Below, in pieces: positions 45,203-55,258 of a stretch of DNA of 64,000 bases (position 1 is the stretch's first letter; each line of letters begins with the position of its first letter). The notes beneath the pieces were generated by a model. That model worked only from the letters and a program-made list of their open reading frames with translations, was not told the DNA's origin and did not search any database. Where the stretch lies: positions 62,001 to 126,000 of the forward strand of contig JABYQS010000101.1 of NCBI GenBank assembly GCA_022592435.1, read 5' to 3'. The DNA comes from Cerioporus squamosus (taxonomy: Eukaryota; Basidiomycota; Agaricomycetes; Polyporales; Polyporaceae). Position numbers and translations under genes: made by a program.

Positions 45203-46447
45203 CTACTCCTCCTCCGGATCGCCAATGCCGCTGTTGAGAATGGCGAAAGTCGACTCTGACTCCGGAAGGCAAGGCGAGTCGTATATCTTCGCCTGACGGT
45301 TCGCGCCCCTTCCTTTCTTGAGCTGCACGCTTGAAGACGAGACAGTTAGGGTCCGCTGCAGTCCTGAGCATGGACAGAACGTACCGGGTTGTGGAGGCAT
45401 GGGCGAGGATGTTCCCTCCGACGGGCTTCTTCTCGTTTGCGGCGTACGGTCCAGCGGCGCCATCCGGGTTGGACATGACTTGGTTCGTGATGACGACCGC
45501 AATGCCGAACTAGTGAACATCGTGAGCTGCACGAAGTATTGGTGTCGCATACAAGACATACCTCGTCTGCGAGACGTTGTAGTGTGCGCAAAAACTTGCC
45601 AAGGTGAGCTTGCCTTGCCGAGAGCTCTCCACGCCCGTTGAAATCCGTTCGGTACAGAGCAGTCGCAGAATCCACAATCAACAGGCAGAATCTGTCAGTG
45701 GATTGTGATCAGCGATACACGACACGCGCATACAGTCAACCAAGGCGACTCACCGCGACTCTGACATGAGTGCGCTTGCAGCAGTGAGTAGTTGATTCTG
45801 GTGATCGGCGTTGTATGCGCGAGCGTACGCAACGTTGTCCAGCACCTCTTCTCCACTCAGACCCAACCTCTCTGCGACCGCCAACAACCGGACTGGACGG
45901 AAGGTGCCCTCCGTATCAATGTAGAGGCATTTCCCCTCGCCTCCACCCATGTCCACAGGGAGCTGGCAGGTCACCGCGAGCGTATGGCAAATCTGCGACT
46001 TTCCGGTACGGAACTCGCCAAAGAACTCTGTGATTGCTCCCGTCTCGATCCCTCCGCCGAGGAGTGCATCAAGGTTCTTGGACCCGGTGGTTATATGTAC
46101 CAGTTCAGCCCGACGAGCATGCACCTCGGTAGCACTTTGGAAGCCAAGGGGGATGATCTTCGTGGCTATCGAAAAGCATTGATACGACTAGTCAAGGAAA
46201 CAACGAGTGAATGGGACGCACCTTCTGTCAGGATCTTCTCGGCCTTTTGCTCTGATATGCCCTTGATCGTTAACAAGTTCTTCTTCGGTGTGTATGCGAC
46301 CGCCTCTACGGTGTGGAGACCGGCCTCCGTGAGTTTCTTGATGTCCTGCGCACTGATACCACATTCTGCAAGCTTTTCAACAAGGAGAGGTCCGGAGACC
46401 TGGTTCTCCTGCTCCTCCTGTTCTTGGGATGCAGATGGAGAGCTCAT
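45203..46447 (-). CDS. rad51: Rad51 recombinase
   Basis: RecA-family strand-exchange protein of homologous recombination. An acidic Gln/Glu leader ([16 protein letters not shown]), then the helix-hairpin-helix N-domain ([34 protein letters not shown]). The ATPase core has Walker A as [26 protein letters not shown], Walker B in [17 protein letters not shown], the L1/L2 regions [18 protein letters not shown] and [14 protein letters not shown], and [14 protein letters not shown]. It ends [20 protein letters not shown]...GIGDPEEE, which separates Rad51 from Dmc1. About 340 residues, five or so introns. Promoter with two ACGCGT boxes. Very confident. Confidence 0.96.
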
Positions 46448-46759
46448 GAAGAAGACTGGAAGAGGTAGGGGGGCTAGGAGGTCGATAGCAGCGAGCAGGT
46501 CGAGGCTGTGAGGGAAAGAGTCAAGCCAACGCGGCGCGTCGCAAACAGTGCAACCCACGCGTCTTGTCACGTGAACGCGTGCCAATTTGGTCCCCGCTTC
46601 CGAGTCGAAGTAAGTACTACTATCGTGGTGTAGGCATACTAATAGCATCTTAAGTCGTGCTTGCAAGCATTCGTGGAGTTATGTCTGGGGGGAGGCCATG
46701 CCGGCACCAGCATCCTTGTACGAGGAGTGTCCAGTCAATTAAGTGCGAAGGTAAAGTGA
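46448..46759. other. rad51 promoter region
   Basis: A 312-bp space between rad51 and the downstream end of the mitochondrial uL4 gene, both on the minus strand. It includes the MCB/E-box cluster at 46557-46580 and a CCAATTTGGTCCCC stretch (about 46583-46596). Confidence 0.5.
46557..46580. promoter_or_regulatory. Two MluI cell-cycle boxes flanking CACGTG upstream of rad51
   Basis: ACGCGT at 46557-46562 and 46575-46580, with CACGTG at 46568-46573 between them, about 110-133 bp before the Rad51 start. Yeast RAD51 is also under MCB control. This is the clearest such site in the window. Confidence 0.6.
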
Positions 46760-47718
46760 TTACAGCCTATACTCGCGAGGTGCGACCGAGGACGGACGGC
46801 CCAACGTACGCTCAAACCACTCCACTGCCTGGAGATCGAGCACGAGCCGAGGCCACTTCAGAGCACTATACACGTTCAACTCCTCGGCGGTCACCATGTC
46901 TACCCCGTGAAGATTGTTGCCGGCTCGCCTCAAGCCTTCCGGGATCTCCTCCTGGCCCGTGACGAACAACGTCCGTCTCCAACCCAACTCCTCGATGCGT
47001 CTCTGCAGCTCAGATGTCCTGTAACCAGGCCATTCCAAGCTTTTGACGACGCCTAGGGAGTGCTCCTTCAGCCTTGCGCTCAGCGCAACCCTCATGCCCA
47101 TCTGGATGACCTTGCGGTTGAGTTTCGTAGCGAAGTCTCGAGGCTTCGGACCGAAGGCTACACCTCCACCACGAAGCATGGGACTCTGAGCGTCTCCAAG
47201 GCGTGCCCGACCAGAGCCCTTCTGGGGCCGTATCTTGTGGCCAGATCCACGAACTTCGCCACGCGTCTTCGTATTTGCGCTACCTTGTCGTTGACAGTCG
47301 AGGTGATGAACAGCGCAGAGATGAAGGATATCGCGACGAATGGGGTGTGCGAATACATGAGGGTCGAGTTCCACGAGTTCGTCGGAGGGGTCATTTTCCT
47401 CGGGTCGGATTAAGGAGGACAATTGAAGGTAGAGCGGGCGAGCACCTGCGACCATGAGCCCAGCACTGTGAAACGCGGAGCAAAGACATACCAGCAACCA
47501 TTCCAGACCCATCACTCCCGACTAACGATGCAGACGTATGAGAAAGTCCGGGGAGGACTTCGTTGGCCAGCCGTGTGTGTTCAGGAGCAGTGGCGACTAG
47601 GCTGGAGAGCCCACGACAAGCTAGTCGGGGGTTCTAGGCAAGGTTAAGCAACCTTTGCACGCTGAGTTCGATTGAGACGGCATACCTGCCCCAGTGCACG
47701 CCTGATGGTAGCCAGCAT
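46760..47718 (-). CDS. Mitochondrial large-subunit ribosomal protein uL4m
   Basis: Bacterial-type L4 of the mitochondrial ribosome (yeast Yml6, human MRPL4). The core is diagnostic: RRDILHLCAVHHLDCQRQ, TKTRGEVRGSGHKIRPQKGSGRARLGDAQSPMLRGGG, FGPKPRDFATKLN, then MRVALSARLKEHSLGVV. The N-terminus (MLATIRRALGQ, then NPRLACRGLSSLVATAP) is basic, Ser/Ala-rich and free of acids, as expected of a mitochondrial targeting peptide. Intron 1 is 52 nt (GTATGC to GCCTAG) and keeps phase; a second, about 53 nt, precedes GARPLYLQL. About 280 residues. It is divergent from rps16. Confidence 0.9.
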
Positions 47719-48115
47719 GGCTGTCGCTGAAGTCGCAGAAGAGTCGTGGGCGTCTAACTCTCCGCGAGGGGTGTTACCCGTGACAGCCGCAACAGGAACT
47801 CCGTGACGTGGGATCGTGCGAGACGCCAGAGGGACATCCTGCAGTCGGTCAACGCACAAGCCGTCCAGTCAACATCAAACCTCGGAGGGTGAGTTCGTCC
47901 CCATACGTCGTCCTGATGCTACAGGAGGGTCCTCCTGCATGTCCTGGAGGTTCCACGAGGGAGAAGCTATCGAGAAATGGGTGGATTGGGGGTGGATGGC
48001 AACGCGTGGTGTCGGATGACCCTCCTGGCTCAAACGGACTCTCCAAGACAATCGAGCTGAACTCCCCCTTCTTCTTAGCCTCGCCATTCACTCGGCCACC
48101 TCAACTTCCAACAAA
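47719..48115. promoter_or_regulatory. Divergent promoter, mitochondrial uL4m / rps16
   Basis: About 400 bp between a mitochondrial and a cytoplasmic ribosomal protein gene; shared control of translation genes is possible. A pyrimidine run (CTCCCCCTTCTTCTTAG) lies about 45 bp before the rps16 start. Confidence 0.4.
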
Positions 48116-48681
48116 ATGGCTCCAGCAACGCAGGCCGTCCAGACTTTCGGCAAAAAGAAGGTATGTTCGCCTCGCGCACAACCTCCCTCGAGCTATAGGA
48201 TATCGACCATATCTCATGATCTGCGACTAGACCGCAACTGCCGTCGCGCACGCCAAGGAGGGCCGTGGCCTCATCCACATTAACGGCGCTCCCCTTTCCC
48301 TCCTCAGGCCCGAGATCCTGCGCTTCAAGGTCTACGAGCCCATCCTCGTTGCTGGCGAGGATGCTTTCTCCGCGATTGACATCCGTCTCCGTGTGAAGGG
48401 TGGTGGACACACTTCGCAAGTCTACGCTATCCGTCAGGCGATCGCGAAGGCCGTGGTGGCTTACTACGCCAAGTACTTCGACGCTGCTAGCGCCCTTGAG
48501 CTCAAGAAGAAGCTCGTCGCGTACGACAGGACGCTCCTGATCGCCGACCCCAGGAGAGCAGAGCCGAAGAAGTTCGGTGGTCATGGTGCTCGTGCCCGCA
48601 GGCAGAAGTCGTACGCACCCATTTTGCCCGTCTCTTCTGGTGCTTCGGTCATTGATGTCCTTGCCGTGCAGCTACCGGTGA
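48116..48681 (+). CDS. rps16: 40S ribosomal protein uS9 (Rps16)
   Basis: Small-subunit protein whose C-terminal tail reaches the P-site tRNA. Motifs: VQTFGKKK then after an intron [70 protein letters not shown] and ARARRQKSY. The family invariably ends KSYR. Here the C-terminus is made by a last intron (48611-48671, GTACGC to GTGCAG) followed by a 10-nt terminal coding exon giving Tyr-Arg-stop at 48681. Reading through the intron would add about 65 unrelated residues up to 48782, which is certainly wrong. About 145 residues. Confidence 0.95.
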
Positions 48682-49219
48682 ATGGTCTCGTTTGGTCGCT
48701 ATCGTGTCATGTTCCATTATCTCTTCCATACACTATGCGACATGCAGCCTATATCACGGGCATATACATGCTGATGCAATGAACTGTATGAATATTTCGA
48801 GTCTCGCATGCGTGCCGCGCTGTCCGTACTCGTTTATAAGGTCCTTGGGCGCTAGAAAACTATGGGTGTTTATGGACCAGTGAAAGCAAACGAAAGTGAC
48901 AAGCCACACTTTCCTGTGGGCCTGCTTTGTCGTTCACACCTTACGCATGGCATTATTGTGTTGTCAGCTCCCAATTGCTACGTGATGGCCCAAGAGCATA
49001 CTTCACTCACCGTTGCCGGGCAAGCGCGACTCCACTGCGAAAGCAGCGGCTGAATCGGGCTAGAACGTTTGGTGGCCACGAGCTTGATCTCTTACACTCA
49101 TCACATCGCGACTACTTCTTATCCCGGTTAGTGGTCAAGTGGCTCAGGACCTCAGGTCATCCGCCTCCATTCGCCTTTCCACCTCGACCAGCGACTGCCG
49201 CGCGTAGCCAGCCGAGCCC
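48682..49219. other. Intergenic region before the BRCT gene
   Basis: About 540 bp: 3' UTR of rps16 and promoter of the BRCT gene. No gene seen and no ACGCGT. Confidence 0.45.
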
Positions 49220-51898
49220 ATGGAAAGCCCATCGCAAGGCCGTACCTCCTCTGACCGTGCTCAACAAGGTCTCAAGATCTTCGTGGAGCCCATCGAGGTA
49301 CCCAATCGCCCCAAACTCATACGTACACTGAAGGTAGGCCTCTATTGGTCGGTAGCTGCCCGCTACTGATTCCTCTCGGATCAGACTTTGGGCGCAACCA
49401 CCTGCGAGGACGTCGCCGAAGCAGATATCATCGTTGTCGCACCGGAAACGGCGTCGTCGTCGGAGCTTATTCAGGGTTGGAACGAGAAGGTCGTTCTCGA
49501 CGTTGATTGGGCGTACGAATCTATCCGGCGGGGAAGACTTTATCTCGAGGACGAGAATTGGGGAGGATTCATCGTGAACGCGGGTTCGGGTGCAAGTGGC
49601 AGTAACGCGACGATTCACAAGTGAGTGACCATTATCCATGCAATCTGCTCTCAGATGCATTAACGCGACAAAGAAGTCCCTTACCGACACCTCGGGAGAC
49701 TCCTTCGGACTCGCAACCGCAACAGGAAGCAGCCATGCAGCAACAACAGGCACCTCTTCCCGAGCAACTGCAGTTCGTCCAGGCCGGCTCACCTGTGCCC
49801 ATGTCACAATACCCGCAGCAACAGCAAATCCCCCAGCAGTTTCCTGGTGGACAGCCTGTCCCCATGCAAGGGGTCGCGCAGAACTATCCCGTCATGGTCC
49901 CCGCTGCGATGCTTGCCCAGCTCATGGGACTTGCGCAGCAACAAGGTGTGCCTTCAGGCATGGGGATGCCGCAGTTCCCAGTGAACATGATCCCAGCAGG
50001 GCAGTCGTTCCCCTCCAATTACGTCCAGCAGCCGTTCCCCTTCATAGCTCAGCCCGGGATGTTTCCTCAAGGTGGTTTCCCCATGGCTCAGCAGTTTCCG
50101 GTGCAGATGGTGAACGTTCCCCACCCTCAACCTATGGATGTCGGATCGCCCCTTTCTGGCGGCAGCTACCACAACTCCTCTTCGCCAGACAGGCAAAGGA
50201 ATGGTAGCGTGACAAGTATGTTGTTCTTGCTCGAATAAAAACTCATCAACTGATGTTTTGTAGCCTCCTATCGTGGTTCTCCAATGGATCAAGACGGAAG
50301 AGACACGACTCCCGAACATGAGGGACGACACGCTGGGCCAAGTTCGAAGGCGGTCGTCTCGAGCTCACAGCGCCATCGAGATGACCGTCAGGAGAGCCCA
50401 GGCGAGCTGAAACTATTCACAAAGCGTCCAGGGGAGCCGTACCTGTTCTTCGTGCAGGTTGACATCAGGGGCAGAGGGAGAATCGCCGATCCCATCAAGG
50501 TGCGCTGTCTCTTTCGAAGTCCATGTGGTGGCAGCTCAATAAATGCTCGCATATATGCGTAGAAACACGGCGGGAAATTGGTAGCGGACATTTCTCAAGC
50601 GGACTTCGTGATCTTGGGCCACCCTAATACGAAAAATTTCGAGGAGTGGTTGAGGCAGTCTGCGTTCTATGACAAGCTTCCTCTCAAGACGCAGTGGGTG
50701 TTAGATTGCCTGGAGGAAGAAGAGATCCTGGACGTCGAGGGATACGTTTATGAGGGGCTGGGCCGGGTCGAAAGAAAGCGTGGACGACGGTCCCATACTG
50801 GTCAACGGTACATCCTCACCGCGGTACAGTCAGGTTCCGAGGACGAGGCCGAGGAAGAAAGCGAGGATGAGGACGAGGATGAGGATACGAGGCCGGTGAA
50901 GAAGAAGAAGGTGGTAGAAAGGCCAGTCAAACAGGAGAAAGTGAAGGCTGAGAAGAAGCAGAAGGCCAAGGTTGAGAAGAAGGAGAGGAAGGAGGGTGTG
51001 AAAGAGGAGAAAGGGACGAAGAAGACGCACAGCAGGGCGGTTCATGACCAGGATACGACCAAGAGCAGCGGCAAGGGGAAAACGCCAACAAAGGACAAGG
51101 GAAAGGGGAAGGCGCCAGCGAAGGACGTGGGGAAGACACCGCAACCTGCGTCAAAGGGCCCGCCGTCTCCTCCGCCACCTACGCGCGTTGTCGAGCTCTC
51201 AGCCGGCAAGCATTACTACACCAAGGAAGATTTCGACTATTGTGACGAGTACTTAACAATTCTGCTCGCCCGCGATCACACCATGAGCAACAGTACTATT
51301 GCAGAGAAGTTGCATGCAAAGGTAAGTCACCCACTCAAATGCTGATGTACCTAACTCAATAATCCATGGTAGATGCCTCACCATTCCATAGCATCATGGA
51401 TGACCCAACTTTCTTCCTCCCGACGAGAGAAGCTGGCGCAACTGAGACGACGAGCAGAAATCCAGAGCCGCAAGGTAGCGGCTCAAGACGACGGACATCC
51501 ATCGACCAGCCAAGCCACTCCGCTCTCCGATGCTTCCTTCACACCGTCCATGGGCCAACAGTTCGTTGCGTCGGCATCTGCTGCTGGAGGTTCGAAAGCG
51601 TCGGATTCGTTCACTGCAGACCCATTCAAGGTCATGGCGGAGTTCTTCGCGAACGGTCGCGCGGATAATCTGGAAGACGCGGCTGTATGGCGTGTCATAG
51701 CCAAGGAGGTTCGTTTTGTCTCTAGCAAGGGTATACCTTCATAGGTTAACTCGAACATAGCACCCGGAACTCAATGCCCAGCAATGGGAGGAATACTGGA
51801 ATACGCACGGCAACAGAATCGCAGAGGAGGTCGCTCGGTTGACTGGTTTACAATCGACTGACGCGAACGGCGACGGGCCGAAGGCGGAACCGGAATGA
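49220..51898 (+). CDS. Two-BRCT, Myb-like protein, possible Rap1-type telomere or chromatin factor
   Basis: Order: BRCT 1 (residues about 15-105: LKIFVEPIEVPNRPKLI, ADIIVVAPETAS, VVLDVDWAYESIRRGRLY); a long Gln/Pro/Met/Phe-rich stretch of about 180 residues; BRCT 2 (YLFFVQVDIRGRGRIADPIK, HGGKLVADISQADFVILG, LKTQWVLDCLEEEEILD); an acidic run; a Lys/Glu-rich linker of over 100 residues; a SANT/Myb-like helix set (YYTKEDFDYCDEYLTILLARD, SNSTIAEKLHAKMPHHSIASW); and a C-terminal helical region (HPELNAQQWEEYWNTHGNRIAEEVARL). BRCT plus Myb recalls Rap1, though Rap1 usually has one BRCT and a C-terminal RCT module. DNA repair or telomere roles are both possible. About 780 residues, some six introns. 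Confidence 0.7.
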
Positions 51899-52136
51899 TA
51901 TGTTCTTGTAAGATTCGGATTATATTCTCATTGCAGGGTGTGGTACTGTACTTCCAAGCTCGCTACGACGTCCATCTTAATCCTCCGTGTAGTTAGTGTG
52001 GAGACCTTTCGCAGTATCATTCTCACCTCATTCATGGGTACCGGTACTCTCCGGCGTTGCTGCACTCGGGGACAGTGGAAGAGTACGGGAAGCCAGCAGG
52101 ACGACTTTACATTAGGGAGCAATGATCTAATCTGTG

Positions 52137-52753
52137 GGCTCTGCAGGTGCGGCGGAGGGTGATGGCCGTGGCTGTTTGAAGAACCGTTTTCTCCGCTCTT
52201 CCAAGGACTCCGCCTCCCCAGGAGCCAGACTACTGCCATTGTAGTCGAACGTTCCAACAGCCGTTCCCAAGACAGCGCAAGAAGCGAGCGCCATGGGCAA
52301 GGAGCGTGCTACCCCACGACTTCAACCAGCTTGCTCCAAACATGAGCGACCAATATACGCACCTCGTATTCCAGCCAAGAATCCTGCCGCACAACCTCCT
52401 GCAGCACCATTCAGGGGATCATCAATCTGTCGCTGGTTTGCCACGACCGACTCGGTCAGTGCGAAGGTCGCGCCCATGGCAGCTACAGGATTATGCGGCA
52501 CTCAGCACATGGTTCAGAAGCAGGATACAGCAGCGAGCATACCGAAGAATCCGATTGTGCCGCCTGTGCGGGTGAGGAATCCAGCCGCACCGCTCGTATG
52601 CGCACCGAGGGCATTTTGGACGGCGCTGACCAGGGCACCGATGCCAGCAGCCTGCAGGCCCACGGCCGACGCGTACTGAAGAGAAGGCTTGAGGTCGTAC
52701 GCTGGCTTCTCCGGCGTTGTGGCAGGCGTAGAGGTGTCGAGCAAGTCGGCCAT
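52137..52753 (-). CDS. NADH dehydrogenase (complex I) Tim17-family subunit, NDUFA11/B14.7-like
   Basis: Accessory subunit of respiratory complex I in the mitochondrial inner membrane. Start MADLLDTSTPATTPEKPAYD. Four hydrophobic, Gly/Ala-rich helices of the Tim17/22/23 type: YASAVGLQAAGIGALVSAVQ, TGGTIGFFG, MGATFALTESVVANQR with NGAAGGCAAGFLAGIR, and MALASCAVLGTAVGTFDYNG. It ends with a charged EAESLEERRKRFFKQ tail. Two introns keep phase (after IGFFG; after FLAGIR). About 160-170 residues. The alternative is a Tim22-like translocase subunit, but the loop and tail suit NDUFA11 better. Confidence 0.68.
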
Positions 52754-53015
52754 GGTCGGAGGGGGCCGGGCAACGTCGTGTATGAGTGAGAGTTGGACGC
52801 GGTTCGGTGCGGGCGTCACTTGCGGTGGCGGATGCCGACGCGCGACTCGGACGCTCCGACCAATCGCCCGCGTGCATTTCCTCATCGTCCTCTCCGACGT
52901 CCACCACGCCTCTCGCGTCGTCGACGGTTGTGTCCAGCAGAGAGCAGCAGTGTGCACGATCAAGGCTCCGTCTATGTTTGCCTTGTGATCGCGCGCGGCC
53001 GGACGTCACTTAGCC

Positions 53016-55157
53016 ATGGACACTGGCGGTCTACGCGAACCCTGGTTTCGGAACCCGACAGACAATGTGCAACCGTTCATATTGTCGAGGGTCGCTCTCA
53101 ATGTCTGTCGCGTATTTCCTCGTATATATTTGAAGAGTTACTGAACACAAATTATAGACTGGCAGGACGTTCCAGTCTGTAGCATGCTTCTCGTGGACAG
53201 CCGGATCCCTGGCTTCGCTCTGGGATGGCTACGCTTCGAGTGACCCGGATCTGAGAGCGAAGTGGGACCTAATGGTTCAGCAGTGGATAGGAGCCGTTGC
53301 TGTGGGAGCAAACGGGTCCTTCTATGTTTTCCCAAAACTCGGGACAGCGAAACCTATACATGTCCCCCTCCCCGATGTGAGTACCTCCCTTCGCTGTCCT
53401 TGCACGATAATGATGCGTGGACTAACAAAATACAGTGTGCAGTAGATGTCCAGAACATTGCATGGGCAATCAATTCCAATGACCCTGTCAGACCTCTGCT
53501 CGTACTCACCGTAACCAGCGTTATAGTGATATTCGACGTCACGAGTCGCTCCATTGTTGGGAGACTCCGAGGACACGGAGGAGTAAGGTTTAATCTTCCC
53601 TACATGATGCATCTCATGAATGTTCTGCAGCCCATCACGTCTCTGTCTGTGTATCCCAGTCACCCCCACCTTTTCTGCACCACCTCAAGGGACTTCACTG
53701 CACGCATATATGACCTCTCCCTGCAGCCTGTGCAGAGCCCGAACAACCCTTGCTGGCTTCCTAATACAAAGCCAAGCTTGGCTGGCCCTGCTCATGGTCT
53801 GCATATGAACGAGCCTGAGGGGGAGGGCATCGGCCAATGTGTCGCCGTCATGGTGGGCGGGCGTTCCGGAGGACACCAAGGAGCTGTATTATGTTCTGTG
53901 AGCCCGGCCATTCCTACCGCTGGCGTGAGCTAATCGACAAGCTGACAATTGTTTTCACAGGCATTTCATCCATCGCAGCCGCTTATTGCAACCGGTGGGG
54001 TGAGTCTCCCAGTACTGGAACACCTCTGTTGCAGGACTGAGCATGACAGGGCGCAGATGGATCGTACAGTCAAAATATGGCGCATACCACCGTCTGTCTT
54101 CAATCCCCCGAAAGACCCTCAGCTTGCACGGGAAGACAAACCGTTATTTAGCACGGATCTCTTACACAAGGCTCGAGTCTGGGCTGTTGACTGGTGCGTC
54201 AGTTCGCATTAGAGTCCGCTTGTTCCTGACACAAATGGGCCCATACAGGTTAGCGGACGACATCATTACATCCTGTAGCGCACCGGCGTTGATGCGACGT
54301 ACTGCAGACGAGCCGGAAGATACGTATTGGGAAGATGGGACAGGTAAGGGTATCTTGGTTCCAATACGGACTGGCTAAAGGACGGATTACCAGTGGTTGT
54401 GTGGCAGTGGCTCGGACTCAATCGCTTCTTCCCGCCTGGCAAAGTACCGCAGAAGGTGATGAGAGGAACAGCCAGCGTATGTCGTCAGGTTCACCCAAAT
54501 ATGCAATCAAACTGACCCATCATAGGATTGGCGTAACAGCGGTGAGCCGACTCGGTCGCGTCGCTTTGTTATGGGGTCTAACCGAAGGATGCAGAGTCGT
54601 TCAAGATCTTGGCCGCATATCATCTGCCTACGGTCGTAAAAAGGGTCCATGTTTACCGTTCGCTCACTCACGACCCGATGCTCCTGATCCCCATAGGAAA
54701 GACCATCCGGATCTTCAATATCTCGCTGTTCAAACCTCGCACGCCCCCAAAGTTCCCCCTGGACGACCTCTCCTTATTAATGAATACGCAGATGCATCTT
54801 GGCGACGACAACATCCGCGGTGCAGATCCAGGTAGTACTGCCGTAGCCGGGTCTACAACAGCGGACGTAGATGCTGGGGGCGACGGTACCTTACCAAACG
54901 TGGGTGACGGCGAAGGGGAACGGCAGTCGAAGCAGCGCAATTCCTCTGTGAAATATCCCCCGCCTGCGCCACTGGCTGCGTTGTTCGAAAGCGTCGAAGG
55001 ATGGGAAGTCACTGCGGAGCTGCAACGACGTGATGGGCTTCCCGAGATCCCCGACATCACCATGTGTGCCATGGGATTCGAAGGGCTGAGGATTGTCGGG
55101 ATTGGTCAAAACGGCACGCTGTTTGTATGGCGGCTGCGAGAGCAGCTCCTCTTATAG
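53016..55157 (+). CDS. WD40-repeat protein, EED/ESC-like
   Basis: A propeller protein of roughly 500-550 residues. Repeats read: FSWTAGSLASLWDGY, VQNIAWAINSN with VIVIFDV, ITSLSVYPSHPHLFCTTSRDFTARIYDL, GAVLC/AFHPSQPLIATGG with MDRTVKIWRI, then LLHKARVWAVDWLADDIITS, TVVVWQWLGLNRFFPP and MLLIPIGKTIRIFNI, ending GIGQNGTLFVWRLREQ. The run from FSTDLLHKARVWAVDW to the WQWL block follows the layout of EED/ESC, the histone-methyl-reading subunit of Polycomb complex 2. That match is from memory of the family and is tentative; a generic WD40 scaffold is the alternative. About ten introns; the first join (VALN/TGRTFQ) is chosen because it gives a normal 54-nt intron. Convergent with esf1, 100 bp apart. 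Confidence 0.7.
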
Positions 55158-55258
55158 CGTAACCTGACGACGATATGCCGCGCCGCGCTACATTATCATA
55201 GCTGTCAGCTGTGGGACTAACGTACGATACGCGTACTTTTGTCGATATGCTCCAAAGT

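Noticed and set aside
48682..48782. Extended C-terminus of rps16 in the unspliced frame
   Set aside because: uS9 always ends SYR; the intron at 48611-48671 restores exactly that.
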